From assembly GCF_900115195.1 (NCBI RefSeq), contig NZ_FOVO01000022.1:1-61769 (forward strand): a stretch of DNA of 61,769 nucleotides. The letters are read 5' to 3'. Below the pieces are notes generated by a model, which was not told where the DNA came from, ran no database searches, and was given only the letters and a program-made list of their open reading frames with translations. Numbering within the stretch: the stretch's first letter is position 1; each line of letters starts with the position of its first letter. Source of the DNA: Xenorhabdus japonica. GTDB lineage: Bacteria > Pseudomonadota > Gammaproteobacteria > Enterobacterales > Enterobacteriaceae. Shown here piece by piece: positions 36,619 through 44,397 of the stretch. The position numbers were made by a program, and so were the translations under genes.

Positions 36619-37160
36619 CGTCCGCCTCCATGCTGCTGTTGTTTAGCCGGAGCCGGGAGTTGATAACCCTGTCGCAAATGGTGGCAAATGACACGCTGCA
36701 CCTCATCCACTTCCAGTTGCCAGGCCGGCCCTGCCATCACTTGTAATGCCGTGCGCAACCGAATTGGACCTAACTGAGCATGTACTGATGGCAGCGGCTG
36801 ACGATATAAAATGTCATTCTTCTTGTCAGGTGCACAGAGTGTATAGCCGGATTGACGCAATGCATAACCCATAGCATCGGCAACAGAGGGATTCTGGGAC
36901 GCGGGGAGATGAATATCCATCAGCTGGGAAAGTGGATCACGCTGCGCTGCTGTCGGGTCGGTACTGACCAGCACATAGCGGCCATAACGGACGACTTCGG
37001 GTGTTTGCTGATAAATATCCGGTGAAACCGATTGGATGTTTCGTGTCAGCGTAACGGAAGAAAAGCTATTTTGGGAAGGCTGAGGGAGCGGTTGTTTTAC
37101 CGGAGCCGTGCATCCCGTCAGTATGACCGCGATTAAGCCGATTAACATCGTTATTTTCAT
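36615..37160 (-). CDS. pilL: PilL-like lipoprotein (TIGR03748, PFGI-1 type)
   Basis: The 181-residue lipoprotein has a lipobox IAVILTGCTAP. The mature part carries YGRYVLVSTDPTAAQRDPLSQL and VADAMGYALRQSGYTLC, characteristic of the PilL N-terminal family at the head of transfer clusters in SPI-7 and PFGI-1. In SPI-7 it opens a type IVB pilus operon, but no other pil gene follows here, so it probably works with the transfer channel. It is the first gene of the pilL-03759-03765-traD-03747 operon, with a promoter expected in 37161-37300. Confidence 0.82.
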   Translation of the reverse strand: MKITMLIGLIAVILTGCTAPVKQPLPQPSQNSFSSVTLTRNIQSVSPDIYQQTPEVVRYGRYVLVSTDPTAAQRDPLSQLMDIHLPASQNPSVADAMGYALRQSGYTLCAPDKKNDILYRQPLPSVHAQLGPIRLRTALQVMAGPAWQLEVDEVQRVICHHLRQGYQLPAPAKQQQHGGGR

Positions 37161-37316
37161 GCCAAATAGGTTCCTGCTCAGTTGTAAAATAATCCTGACT
37201 ATGCAAGGAACCCTGTGATGTATTCAATGAACAACTCAATTGTGTTTGCTGAAACAAAAAATAATGGATAGCCTCTGAATAGGTATTATCACATTGCACA
37301 TGATGATATCAGAGCA

Positions 37317-37598
37317 TTATTCAGCCACTGGCTGGCTTTCATCAACCGGCTGACGTATTTTTCGTTCAATAAAATTGCCATAATCGTCGAAATAACGGCT
37401 GGGCCAGATTTCAGCGGGTTCCATTCCCAAACGGGTGGCGATGATTAGTTCTCCTTTGGGCCATGAGCGGGATAAGGTATTTGCCAGTGTGGAAGAACTG
37501 AGTCCCGATTCACGGGATAAAGCGGCGAGTGTGGTACCACGCTTGCGTAATGCACAAATAATTTCGGCTGGGTGCCAGTCTTGTTGAGTGTTAATCAT
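37317..37598 (-). CDS. Ner/Nlp-type helix-turn-helix regulator
   Basis: The 93-residue DNA-binding protein starts MINTQQDWHPAEIICALRKRG and has a helix-turn-helix at about residues 22-43 (TLAALSRESGLSSSTLANTL), followed by RPWPKGE-like SRSWPKGELIIATRLGMEPAEIWPSRY. This is the Ner/Nlp (SfsB) fold of phage Mu and enterobacterial regulators. It stands alone just upstream of pilL and may control the transfer operon or the divergent region to its right, where several inverted repeats could be its operators. Confidence 0.85.
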   Translation of the reverse strand: MINTQQDWHPAEIICALRKRGTTLAALSRESGLSSSTLANTLSRSWPKGELIIATRLGMEPAEIWPSRYFDDYGNFIERKIRQPVDESQPVAE

Positions 37599-38063
37599 AC
37601 CTGCGTCCCCTTCTGTTGATTATTGGTGGTGGTTCAGACAGGGATTCTCAGGTACCGGAAACACTCAACCGGCGAGGCCGAAGCCTCCCCCGCCTGAACC
37701 GCCATTGAAGGTGCGATAACAGGCACACTGGTAGAAACTACCTACCAGTGGAGTGTTTTTATGAGGCCTGAGATTCCTCACTACCGGATTTTGCCGATAG
37801 CTTTTTTACTTTAACTGATTGAGTTATCGAATTCAATAATCGAACATGTAAGTTTAATCAGTAAAATTAAGTGATTAGTCCCCCGTTAATTCAGCGTTAC
37901 CTCTGACGGTCAGCATAACCAAAGGAAGATGTGATTCAGAGAATAGTGCTCCAGCTATCAGCGGCTTATGTTAACATTGAATACAACTGTCCTGATGCAG
38001 AGTTTATCATCAATAGTTATCCCCTTGTCTGATACTGAAGTAAAGCATTTCAAAGGAGGCGAT
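37599..38063. promoter_or_regulatory. Structured intergenic region between the regulator and the ATPase-DUF4276 pair
   Basis: No gene is seen. A perfect inverted repeat CACTGGTAG (37726-37734) / CTACCAGTG (37742-37750) lies in the middle of a larger imperfect palindrome: ATTCTCAGG near 37656 pairs with CCTGAGATT near 37767, and AAACACTC near 37667 with GAGTGTTTT at 37751. A further stem-prone run, GGCGAGGC/GCCTC, occurs near 37674-37690. The promoter of the leftward regulator must lie at the left, and that of the rightward ATPase gene in the AT-rich right part. Confidence 0.5.
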
Positions 38064-39170
38064 ATGACTACGTCTTTAGACAAGCTCACGATTAAAGGGT
38101 TTAAATCAATCCATGAGCTTAGTGAGTTTGAACTTAAAAGCTTAAACGTGATTGTTGGCGCTAATGGCGCAGGTAAAAGTAATTTAATCTCCTTTTTTAA
38201 AATGCTGCGTGCATTAATAGACGGCACATTAAATCGCTATGTACGCGATAGTGGTGGCGCTGGCGATTTACTCTTTAATGGCAATAAGGTCACGCAGAAA
38301 ATGGAATTTGAGACACGCTTCGGGGAAAGAGGATTCCGCTTTAAATTAGTTCCCACACCAGCAGATAGCTGTGCGATTGAAGATGAAGCCTGTTATTACG
38401 CAAAAGATACTGCCGGATGGTGGTCACTGGGGGATAGCGATGATGGCAGATCCAGAATGGTCGCTGAAATAGAGAACAATTCCTCTGATGCACCGTATTC
38501 AAAACCGGTCTATGATGCCATCGCTTCCTGGCAGATTTACCATTTTCACGATACCAGTGCGACAGCGGGAATGCGAAAATATGAAATTATTCAGGATAAC
38601 AAAACGTTACGTACAGATGCTTCTAACATTGGCGCATTCTTATTAAAACTCAAAAATGAGACGCCAAATGAGTACAAATCGATTGTAAATGCCATCAGGT
38701 TAGTCACCCCGTTCTTTGATAACTTCATTCTGGAACCGCGTCAAAGTGGTTTAAAGGAAGAAGTTAACATTAGCTGGACGCAAAAAGGCTCAGATTATCC
38801 GATGCAGCCTTATCATTTATCCGATGGTTCAATACGCTTTATTTGTCTGGCAACGGCATTATTACAACCCAATCCGCCATCGACGATTATTATTGATGAA
38901 CCTGAGCTGGGCTTACATCCTGCGGCCATTGTTATCCTTGCCGAGTTGATTCAACAGGCCGCTCAGCGTACCCAAGTCATTATCGCCACTCAATCCCCTA
39001 TTTTAATCGATCAATTCTCTGCTGAAGATATTGTCATCGTGAATCGTAAAAAGGGCGCTTCACGTTTTGAGCGTTTAAATGAAGAAGATTTTTCTCAATG
39101 GCTCGACAACTATTCTCTGGGTGAATTATGGGCTAAAAACGTCATTGCCGGAGGGCCGACTTATGAGTAA
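38064..39170 (+). CDS. AAA/ABC-type ATPase, first gene of a candidate defence pair
   Basis: The 368-residue RecF/OLD-like ATPase starts at ATG 38064, six bases after GGAGG. Walker A is VGANGAGKSNL near residue 30, an ABC-like signature LSDGSIRFI lies near 255, Walker B is TIIIDEPELGLHP near 280, and an H-loop-like VIIATQSPIL follows. The last residues overlap the start of the DUF4276 gene (TATGAGTAA), a tight coupling. Such ATPases with a nuclease or TOPRIM-like partner form many phage-defence systems (OLD, Gabija, PARIS, AbiL types). Placement as ICE cargo on the opposite strand to the backbone fits that role; no activity is shown by sequence alone. Confidence 0.8.
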   Translation: MTTSLDKLTIKGFKSIHELSEFELKSLNVIVGANGAGKSNLISFFKMLRALIDGTLNRYVRDSGGAGDLLFNGNKVTQKMEFETRFGERGFRFKLVPTPADSCAIEDEACYYAKDTAGWWSLGDSDDGRSRMVAEIENNSSDAPYSKPVYDAIASWQIYHFHDTSATAGMRKYEIIQDNKTLRTDASNIGAFLLKLKNETPNEYKSIVNAIRLVTPFFDNFILEPRQSGLKEEVNISWTQKGSDYPMQPYHLSDGSIRFICLATALLQPNPPSTIIIDEPELGLHPAAIVILAELIQQAAQRTQVIIATQSPILIDQFSAEDIVIVNRKKGASRFERLNEEDFSQWLDNYSLGELWAKNVIAGGPTYE

Positions 39171-39843
39171 TTACATCGAAGTCATGGCCATCGTTGAAGG
39201 TAAGACAGAACAGATATTTGTTGAAAAGATACTTCAACCTTATCTGGCTGAGAAAATGATTTTCATCTCTGCCACACAAGTTTCTAAACCCGGACAAAAA
39301 GGCGGGGATGTGCGTTTTTCAAGAGTCAGGAAAGACATTGAGATGCATCTGAAACAACGTCCAGATACCTATGTCACAACCTTTATTGATTATTACGGCA
39401 CCCATGAATGGCCGGGATTAGAAACGTTAAATAGACAGTGGGAACCAAAGAAAATCGCTGAACATCTGTATCTGTCAACACAGAATGAAATTCACCCATT
39501 CCTATTCGCACAGAGAGCCGATGAACGTTTTATTCCCTACATCGTGATGCATGAATTTGAAGCTTTACTCTTTAGTGACAAAGAGATACTCGCCAATGAG
39601 TTAAATATCCATGTACAAGAGATAGAGCAGATACTTCGAGAGTGTGGAGAACCGGAATCGATTAACAATAGCCCACAAACGGCGCCTTCAAAGCGATTGG
39701 AAAAATGGTCAGCAAATGGAACATTTGGCAAAACGACAACAGGGATAGCGATTGCCGAGAAAATAGGCATTCCTAAGATGAGAGAAAAATGCCCGTTATT
39801 CAATGAGTGGCTATGTAGGTTTGAAATATTAATGACCGTTTAA
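39163..39843 (+). CDS. DUF4276 protein, partner of the AAA ATPase
   Basis: The 226-residue protein starts MSNYIEVMAIVEGKTEQIFVEKIL. The VEGKTE motif with its conserved Glu, the later TFIDYYG and IVMHEFEALLFSD are DUF4276 hallmarks and resemble the acidic positions of a TOPRIM-like nuclease fold; that link is inference. The C-terminal part contains TAPSKRLEKWS. The start codon lies inside the ATPase stop, so the ratio of the two proteins is fixed by translation coupling. The probable role is effector of the ATPase-controlled defence system. The pair is complete. Confidence 0.8.
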   Translation: MSNYIEVMAIVEGKTEQIFVEKILQPYLAEKMIFISATQVSKPGQKGGDVRFSRVRKDIEMHLKQRPDTYVTTFIDYYGTHEWPGLETLNRQWEPKKIAEHLYLSTQNEIHPFLFAQRADERFIPYIVMHEFEALLFSDKEILANELNIHVQEIEQILRECGEPESINNSPQTAPSKRLEKWSANGTFGKTTTGIAIAEKIGIPKMREKCPLFNEWLCRFEILMTV

Positions 39844-39893
39844 ATGTGTGCGTAGAATTTAGAATCGATTGACTTACCCAATATTAGCAATAA

Positions 39894-39910
39894 GCCCTGT
39901 GTCACAGGGC
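39894..39910. terminator. Short bidirectional hairpin between converging genes
   Basis: GCCCTGTG and CACAGGGC form a perfect stem around a single T, between the DUF4276 gene (plus) and ssb (minus). Confidence 0.45.
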
Positions 39911-39926
39911 AATAGGTTAAACCACG

Positions 39927-40445
39927 TCAAAATGGGATCTCATCAGACCAATCTGGTTCTTCTTTCTCCTCTTCCGGTAAAGACGAAAGCTGTGCCATTT
40001 GTGTTGGTTTTCTCTCCTTTTTAGTCGGTTGAGAAGGTTGTGGTTTTTGTGCTGACTTAGCCTTAGCCTGTTGAACAGGAACCTGTTTTGTATCGCCACG
40101 ACTGCCCAACATCTGCATCGTGCCATTCATATTGACCACCACTTCGGTTGAATAGCGATCCTGTCCCTGATTATCCTGCCATTTGCGTGTTTGCAACTGG
40201 CCGTCAATGTACACCTGAGCCCCTTTTTGCAGATACTCCGCCGCAATTTCGGCTAATTTTCCGAAGATCACTACCCGGTGCCATTCGGTTTTTTCCCGAG
40301 TTTCGCCGGTTTGTTTATCCCGCCAACTGTCTGACGTCGCCAGTGACAGCGTTGTCACCGTGCCGCCTGTTGGCAGGTAACGGATTTCCGGATCTTGTCC
40401 CAGATAACCCACTAAAATCACTTTGTTAATGCCGCGCGAAGACAT
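39927..40445 (-). CDS. ssb: Single-stranded DNA-binding protein of the ICE
   Basis: The 172-residue SSB is read from ATG 40445, preceded by GGAGGAAATC; a much longer in-frame extension is rejected because it lacks SSB homology. The OB fold is canonical: [55 protein letters not shown], and [23 protein letters not shown] proline/lysine/glutamine linker leads to the acidic tip WSDEIPF that recruits partner proteins. It binds single-stranded ICE DNA during transfer and replication. Confidence 0.95.
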   Translation of the reverse strand: MSSRGINKVILVGYLGQDPEIRYLPTGGTVTTLSLATSDSWRDKQTGETREKTEWHRVVIFGKLAEIAAEYLQKGAQVYIDGQLQTRKWQDNQGQDRYSTEVVVNMNGTMQMLGSRGDTKQVPVQQAKAKSAQKPQPSQPTKKERKPTQMAQLSSLPEEEKEEPDWSDEIPF

Positions 40446-40461
40446 GCTGATTTCCTCCCTG

Positions 40462-40671
40462 TTATGCTGACTGGCGTTGTGTCCAGCGCCCTTGTTGCAG
40501 CGCCAGTTCTGCCTGCTCACGGCTGGCAAAATATTCGGTTGATTCACGGGAGCACGGAACGCCCGCCTCCATGGTGCCGATATAAAATCCCGCACGGCTT
40601 TGTAACACAGCTAACGGTAACTGTTTATGGCAGTATTGCAGTGCCAGAACACCAATCGGGGCAATATTCAT
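40462..40671 (-). CDS. Small conserved ICE protein before ssb
   Basis: The 69-residue protein [20 protein letters not shown]...WTQRQSA is taken from ATG 40671. A longer form from ATG 40767 (101 residues) would overlap the DUF3577 gene by 20 bases and is also possible. It has the pattern [21 protein letters not shown], like small proteins that accompany ssb in SPI-7-like elements. It has no signal peptide and no known function. Confidence 0.6.
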   Translation of the reverse strand: MNIAPIGVLALQYCHKQLPLAVLQSRAGFYIGTMEAGVPCSRESTEYFASREQAELALQQGRWTQRQSA

Positions 40672-40747
40672 CTCTGTATCCTGTTGTCTTTGAGAATAAA
40701 AGGACTGCCCTGAAATATCAGGGCGAGTCGGTGCGGTAAAAGGAATA

Positions 40748-41212
40748 TCAGAATGAATTTTCTGCATATTCAGTTTGCGCAACTCCGTTCTGGGGAGGAG
40801 CCGAATCAGACTGTTCAGCCTGATAGACTTTGTCCTGACCGATTTTGATCCAGTCAACTTTAATCAGACGGGCTTTCAGGCTGACACGCTGCTCACCAGC
40901 ATGGTCACCGCGTTTCAGGGTAAAAATATCAGTAGACGGGTTGCTTAAGGTAAAGCCCAATAGTACTTTTTTATCCTCATCCACCGATTTCTGGCAACGA
41001 CCCACCAGACTGGTCGCTTCCTTGCCAACCACGGTGATATCAAAACGCACATAGACCGGATTATCACTCGGGCCATTTAATGCATTGATCACACAACTCA
41101 GAAACGTGCCGCTGGCAGTGCTGACATGGCGGATATTATTCAAATAACCCAGTCCCTTAATATTCAGGTTGAAATAGTCATTTTTGGTTAACGATGTGGT
41201 GTTCTCAGACAT
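40748..41212 (-). CDS. STY4534 family ICE protein (DUF3577)
   Basis: The 154-residue protein has the DUF3577 pattern: LTKNDYFNLNIKGLGYLNNIRHV, FLSCVINALNGPSDNPVYVRFDITVVGKEA and LLGFTLSNPSTDIFTLKRGDHAGEQRVSLKARLIKVDWIKI. Members occur with ssb and topB in SPI-7-like ICEs and are annotated as replication-associated; they look like OB-type nucleic acid-binding proteins. AGAACATCGT and CATGGAGAAC lie before the start. It appears intact. Confidence 0.85.
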   Translation of the reverse strand: MSENTTSLTKNDYFNLNIKGLGYLNNIRHVSTASGTFLSCVINALNGPSDNPVYVRFDITVVGKEATSLVGRCQKSVDEDKKVLLGFTLSNPSTDIFTLKRGDHAGEQRVSLKARLIKVDWIKIGQDKVYQAEQSDSAPPQNGVAQTEYAENSF

Positions 41213-41526
41213 ACGATGTTCTCCATGGAGGTCACAATAAGGAATGACGGAGAAAATCCCCTCCCCTGACGGGAATGGCTTTTCCCGCCGGGAGTCAGAC
41301 GTATACGTTGCTGACGTTCTGATAAAGAATAATGAACCTTCATTGCCGTTTAGCTGGCAATATCTGCTTCCAAAGGGGGGGCAGATGTACCGCCTTGAGG
41401 CACTCCCTTTCAGGCTACGGGAGTTTCACAGCCACCCAAAGGCGATCGTTGCAGGCTCACCGATCATTTAAGAAACAGGCTGATTCTTAAAGCATCCTGT
41501 CAGCACGTCAATCAACAACCAGATCA
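41213..41526. other. Intergenic region between DUF3577 and topB with stem-forming sequences
   Basis: The 314-base stretch carries paired elements (CTGACGGGAATGG / TTCCCGCCGGGAGTCAG near 41265-41295; a G7 run at 41376-41382). A 75-codon plus-strand frame (41244-41471) with IPSPDGNGFSRRE and LPKGGQMYRLEALPFRLREF reads like conserved noise I recall from enterobacterial islands, but no protein function is known. A structured leader or regulatory RNA is as likely. Nothing certain can be said. Confidence 0.3.
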
Positions 41527-43272
41527 TCAAACTTTTTGATTTGCCCGCCGGGCTTTTCGCGATTGGCTGACCGCTTTGTCATTCAGCATTCCTTTACAAC
41601 CCGGGTAATCCACACAGCCCCAGAATAGCGAGGTTTTTCCCTGCCGTTGCCGCATCCGGCTGCCACAGTTCGGGCAGTCCGGGGTTTTCGGTAACGTCAG
41701 GTGCAGCGGCAGGGCCTTGCCGCGCTCGACTAAATGTAAAAGCCATTGGGCCTGTTTCTGCATAAAAACAGCCAGCGATGTTTTGCCCTGCGCAATATCA
41801 TCCAGCGACTGCTCCCATAACGCCGTCATGCCCGGACTGGTCAGTACCTCCGGCAACCCGGCAATCAGTTCCCGTGCCAGTGGCGTTGACTGAATCGCTT
41901 TCTTTTTCCGCTCAATCAGCCGGCGTTTAAACAAGGTGTCCAGAATCCCGGCACGGGTCGCTTCCGTACCTAGCCCGGTGCTCTCACGCAGAACCTGCTT
42001 TAATTGCGGATCACTGACCAGACTGGCCGCATTTTTCATCGCGGCAATCAATGTGCCTTCAGTAAACGGAGCCGGAGGTTTGGTGTGCTGTGACTGGATG
42101 CGCGCTTCAATAATCTGGCAGCAATCCCCCTGATGCAGTACCGGTAAAGGCAAATCCGTTTCCTGTTCTGCCTGCTCCCCGGCTTCATCGGTCAACAGCG
42201 TTTTCCAGCCTGTCACCACATTCACCCGCCCTTTCGCCCGGAAGCGTTGTCCTCCGATATCCAGCGTCACTTCCGTCATATCCGTTTCCTGCGCAGGCAG
42301 AAACTGCGCCAGATAATGCTGACGAATAAGCTGATAAATCTGTAACTCATCGGTCGTTAACCGGGTGAGGTCAAAAGCATGACGTGTGGGGATAATCGCA
42401 TGGTGGGCCGTGATTTTTTTATCATTCCAGATGCGGGAAACCCGTTGTTTGTCCAGCTGGCTGATAATGTCAGTCATGGCCGGGTCGGTTCACGTCAGTG
42501 CCGTTAATACCACCGGAATATCCGCCTGCATGGACACAGGCAGATACCCACAGTCTGTGCGTGGGTAAGTCGTGGCTTTATGGGTTTCATACAGGGACTG
42601 GGCAATTGTCAGCACCTGACTGGCGCCCATCCCCCAGAGACGGGATGCCGTCTGCTGCAACGTGCCCAAATCAAAACAGAGCGGTGGCGGGGTTTTCTCC
42701 CGTTTTTTGCTGACGGCCATCACTGTAGCCTGTGTGGCCTGCTGGCAACATTGTTGCACAGCCTGTGCCACGGCCTCCCGGGTACAGCGGTTTTCTTCAT
42801 CGCCCTCCTCTGCGGTGGGCAGCCATTTAGCCTGAAAATGAATAGCGTTTTTTTCCAGCTTCGTCATCACCTGCCAATAGGGTTTGGGCACAAAATTCGC
42901 AATTTCCTTATCCCGGTTCACCACCAGTGCCAGTGTCGGTGTCTGTACCCGGCCAATGGATAAGACCTCGCCAAAACCCAGAGCCTGCGCTTTCAGGGTA
43001 TACAAACGGGTCAGATTGATACCCGTCAACCAGTCGGCTCTCGCCCGCCCCAGCCCGGCCTGATATAACGCTTCCGTCTGCTCCCCCGGTAAGATGGCCG
43101 CCAGAGCCTGCCGGATGCTGGTGTCATCCAGTGCCGACAACCACAACCGCCTGACTGCACCGGTGAAACGACAATATTCCAGCAACTCGCGAGCAATGAC
43201 CTCCCCTTCACGGTCGGCATCGTTGGCAATGTCTTTAGCCTGAGAGGGCTTTTCACATAAATAAAGCTGCAT
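41527..43272 (-). pseudogene. topB: Topoisomerase III (topB), internal deletion and TGA stop
   Basis: The frame starts at ATG 43272 (GGAG 8 bases before) with MQLYLCEKPSQAKDIAN and jumps straight to DADREGEVIARELLEYC. In TopB about 85 residues of the TOPRIM domain normally separate these. The frame then follows the family to the catalytic tyrosine region (ATTYPRTDCGYLP) and hits TGA at 42490-42492. It continues in the same frame from DPAMTDIISQLDKQ to the C-terminal zinc ribbons (CPNCGSRMRQRQGKTSLFWGC). The gene cannot give a working enzyme. In intact ICEs TopB resolves replication or transfer intermediates. Confidence 0.88.
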
Positions 43273-43285
43273 CTTTTCCCCTCCG

Positions 43286-43999
43286 TTAATCGTGTTCTGT
43301 AGAACGCAAAGGAGAGGAGAACGCTGAACGCTGCTTGCCCGACAGAATATCGGGATGCGGTTCACCCAGCAGTTTAATGGCATCCAGCCCTGCCGGGGTT
43401 TTCTCCGCAATATCCTGCCGTGTGACAGCCAGTGAACGGTAAGAACGCACAAAACCGTAAATCTGGCGGATGGCACGGCTGCCGTTGTGCAGGAAAGCAT
43501 CCCGCTCTGCCCGTGAAATCAGTCCGTAATGAAAAGCCTGAAATGTTTTCATCGCGAGCTGGTCATAACCAACCAGCAACCAGACACAGCGGTAACCTAA
43601 TGGCGAATGACTGTAAACGCCGATATTCAGGGGTTCGACAGAGGAAACGGCGGATAGGGTAATCTGCTTTGGCACCGCATTCAGGGTATCCTGCAAAATA
43701 ACAAGACTCTGTTGGAGACTGGTGGATGCGGCTTCCAGCTTCTGCTCCAGCTTCACCAGCCAGGTATCGGCATACGGATTATCGGCAACAGCATCCACAT
43801 TGATTGTGCCCGCGCGCTTAATCACCTGCGGCATCCCCAGGATCTCCGTCACCGGATGTGTCTTGCTGATATCTTCCCGCCGGCGCCCTGCCCACAGCCG
43901 GATGGCATAGTGGGTATGCAGTTCAATCGTTAATGAAGAGGTTAAGACACCAGCACGCTGCGGCGGCCGGGATACGGATTTTTCTTCCCAATCTGACAT
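43286..43999 (-). CDS. Integrating conjugative element protein TIGR03761 (PFL_4669 family)
   Basis: The 237-residue protein shows the family sequence SLTIELHTHYAIRLWAGRR, TEILGMPQVIKRAGTINVDAVADNPYAD, the acidic centre and YDQLAMKTFQAFHYGLISRAERDAFLHNGSRAIRQIYG. Function is unknown; it lies in the replication/maintenance block in all SPI-7/PFGI-1 elements and may act with the helicase or SSB. The ATG at 43999 is used rather than a TTG 6 bases upstream. The long repeat region at 44131-44397 lies directly upstream. Confidence 0.88.
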   Translation of the reverse strand: MSDWEEKSVSRPPQRAGVLTSSLTIELHTHYAIRLWAGRRREDISKTHPVTEILGMPQVIKRAGTINVDAVADNPYADTWLVKLEQKLEAASTSLQQSLVILQDTLNAVPKQITLSAVSSVEPLNIGVYSHSPLGYRCVWLLVGYDQLAMKTFQAFHYGLISRAERDAFLHNGSRAIRQIYGFVRSYRSLAVTRQDIAEKTPAGLDAIKLLGEPHPDILSGKQRSAFSSPLRSTEHD

Positions 44000-44005
44000 G
44001 CACAA

Positions 44006-44385
44006 AAACTCCTGTTTAGCCTTGATAAGTCAGTCAAACTATCAGGGCAAAACAGGCGGTGGCTCAATGAATAACCAGTTATCGAAAAAGAGAAGATTGA
44101 AGGATGTTATTTATTGTCAGAAATGATGATTTTTTAGTCTTGTGTGCCATGGGCACAACCGTATGATTTTTAATCATCATTGACTCAGACGATACAATAG
44201 GGTTTTCCGTCTTCGTTACACGGGTCAAAACAGTTTATTTTTTAATCTTGTGTGCCACGGGCACACTTGTATGATTTTCAACCACTATTGATTCAGACAA
44301 CACAGCAGGATTTTCCATCTTCATTACGCGGGTTAAAACAGTCTGTTTTTTAATCTCGTGTGCCACGGGCACAGTCGTTTTCTTT
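44006..44385. other. Gap carrying tandem repeats, candidate control or origin region
   Basis: No gene is present between TIGR03761 and the STY4528-like gene. The stretch is AT-rich apart from the palindromic cores of the repeat units listed next. With a replication-type gene on each side it is a plausible place for an origin of replication or transfer, or for multiple operators. Confidence 0.5.
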
Positions 44386-44397
44386 TTAATCAGTATT
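44131..44397. repeat. 108-base tandem repeat, about 2.5 copies, each with a palindromic core
   Basis: Copies start near 44131, 44239 and 44347, the last one truncated by the end of the STY4528-like gene. Each begins TTTTTAATCTTGTGTGCC and has an inverted repeat GTGTGCC-ACG-GGCACA; the cores are at 44142-44157, 44250-44265 and 44358-44373. The first two copies keep the same order of CAGACRAYACARYAGG, TTTTCC and RTTACRCGGGTYAAAACAGT. The exact 108-base period of the cores and their divergence elsewhere suggest that the palindromes are maintained by selection. Confidence 0.75.

Noticed and set aside
44131-44397. CRISPR array
   Set aside because: The units are 108 bases, similar over their whole length, with no unique spacers and no cas genes nearby.
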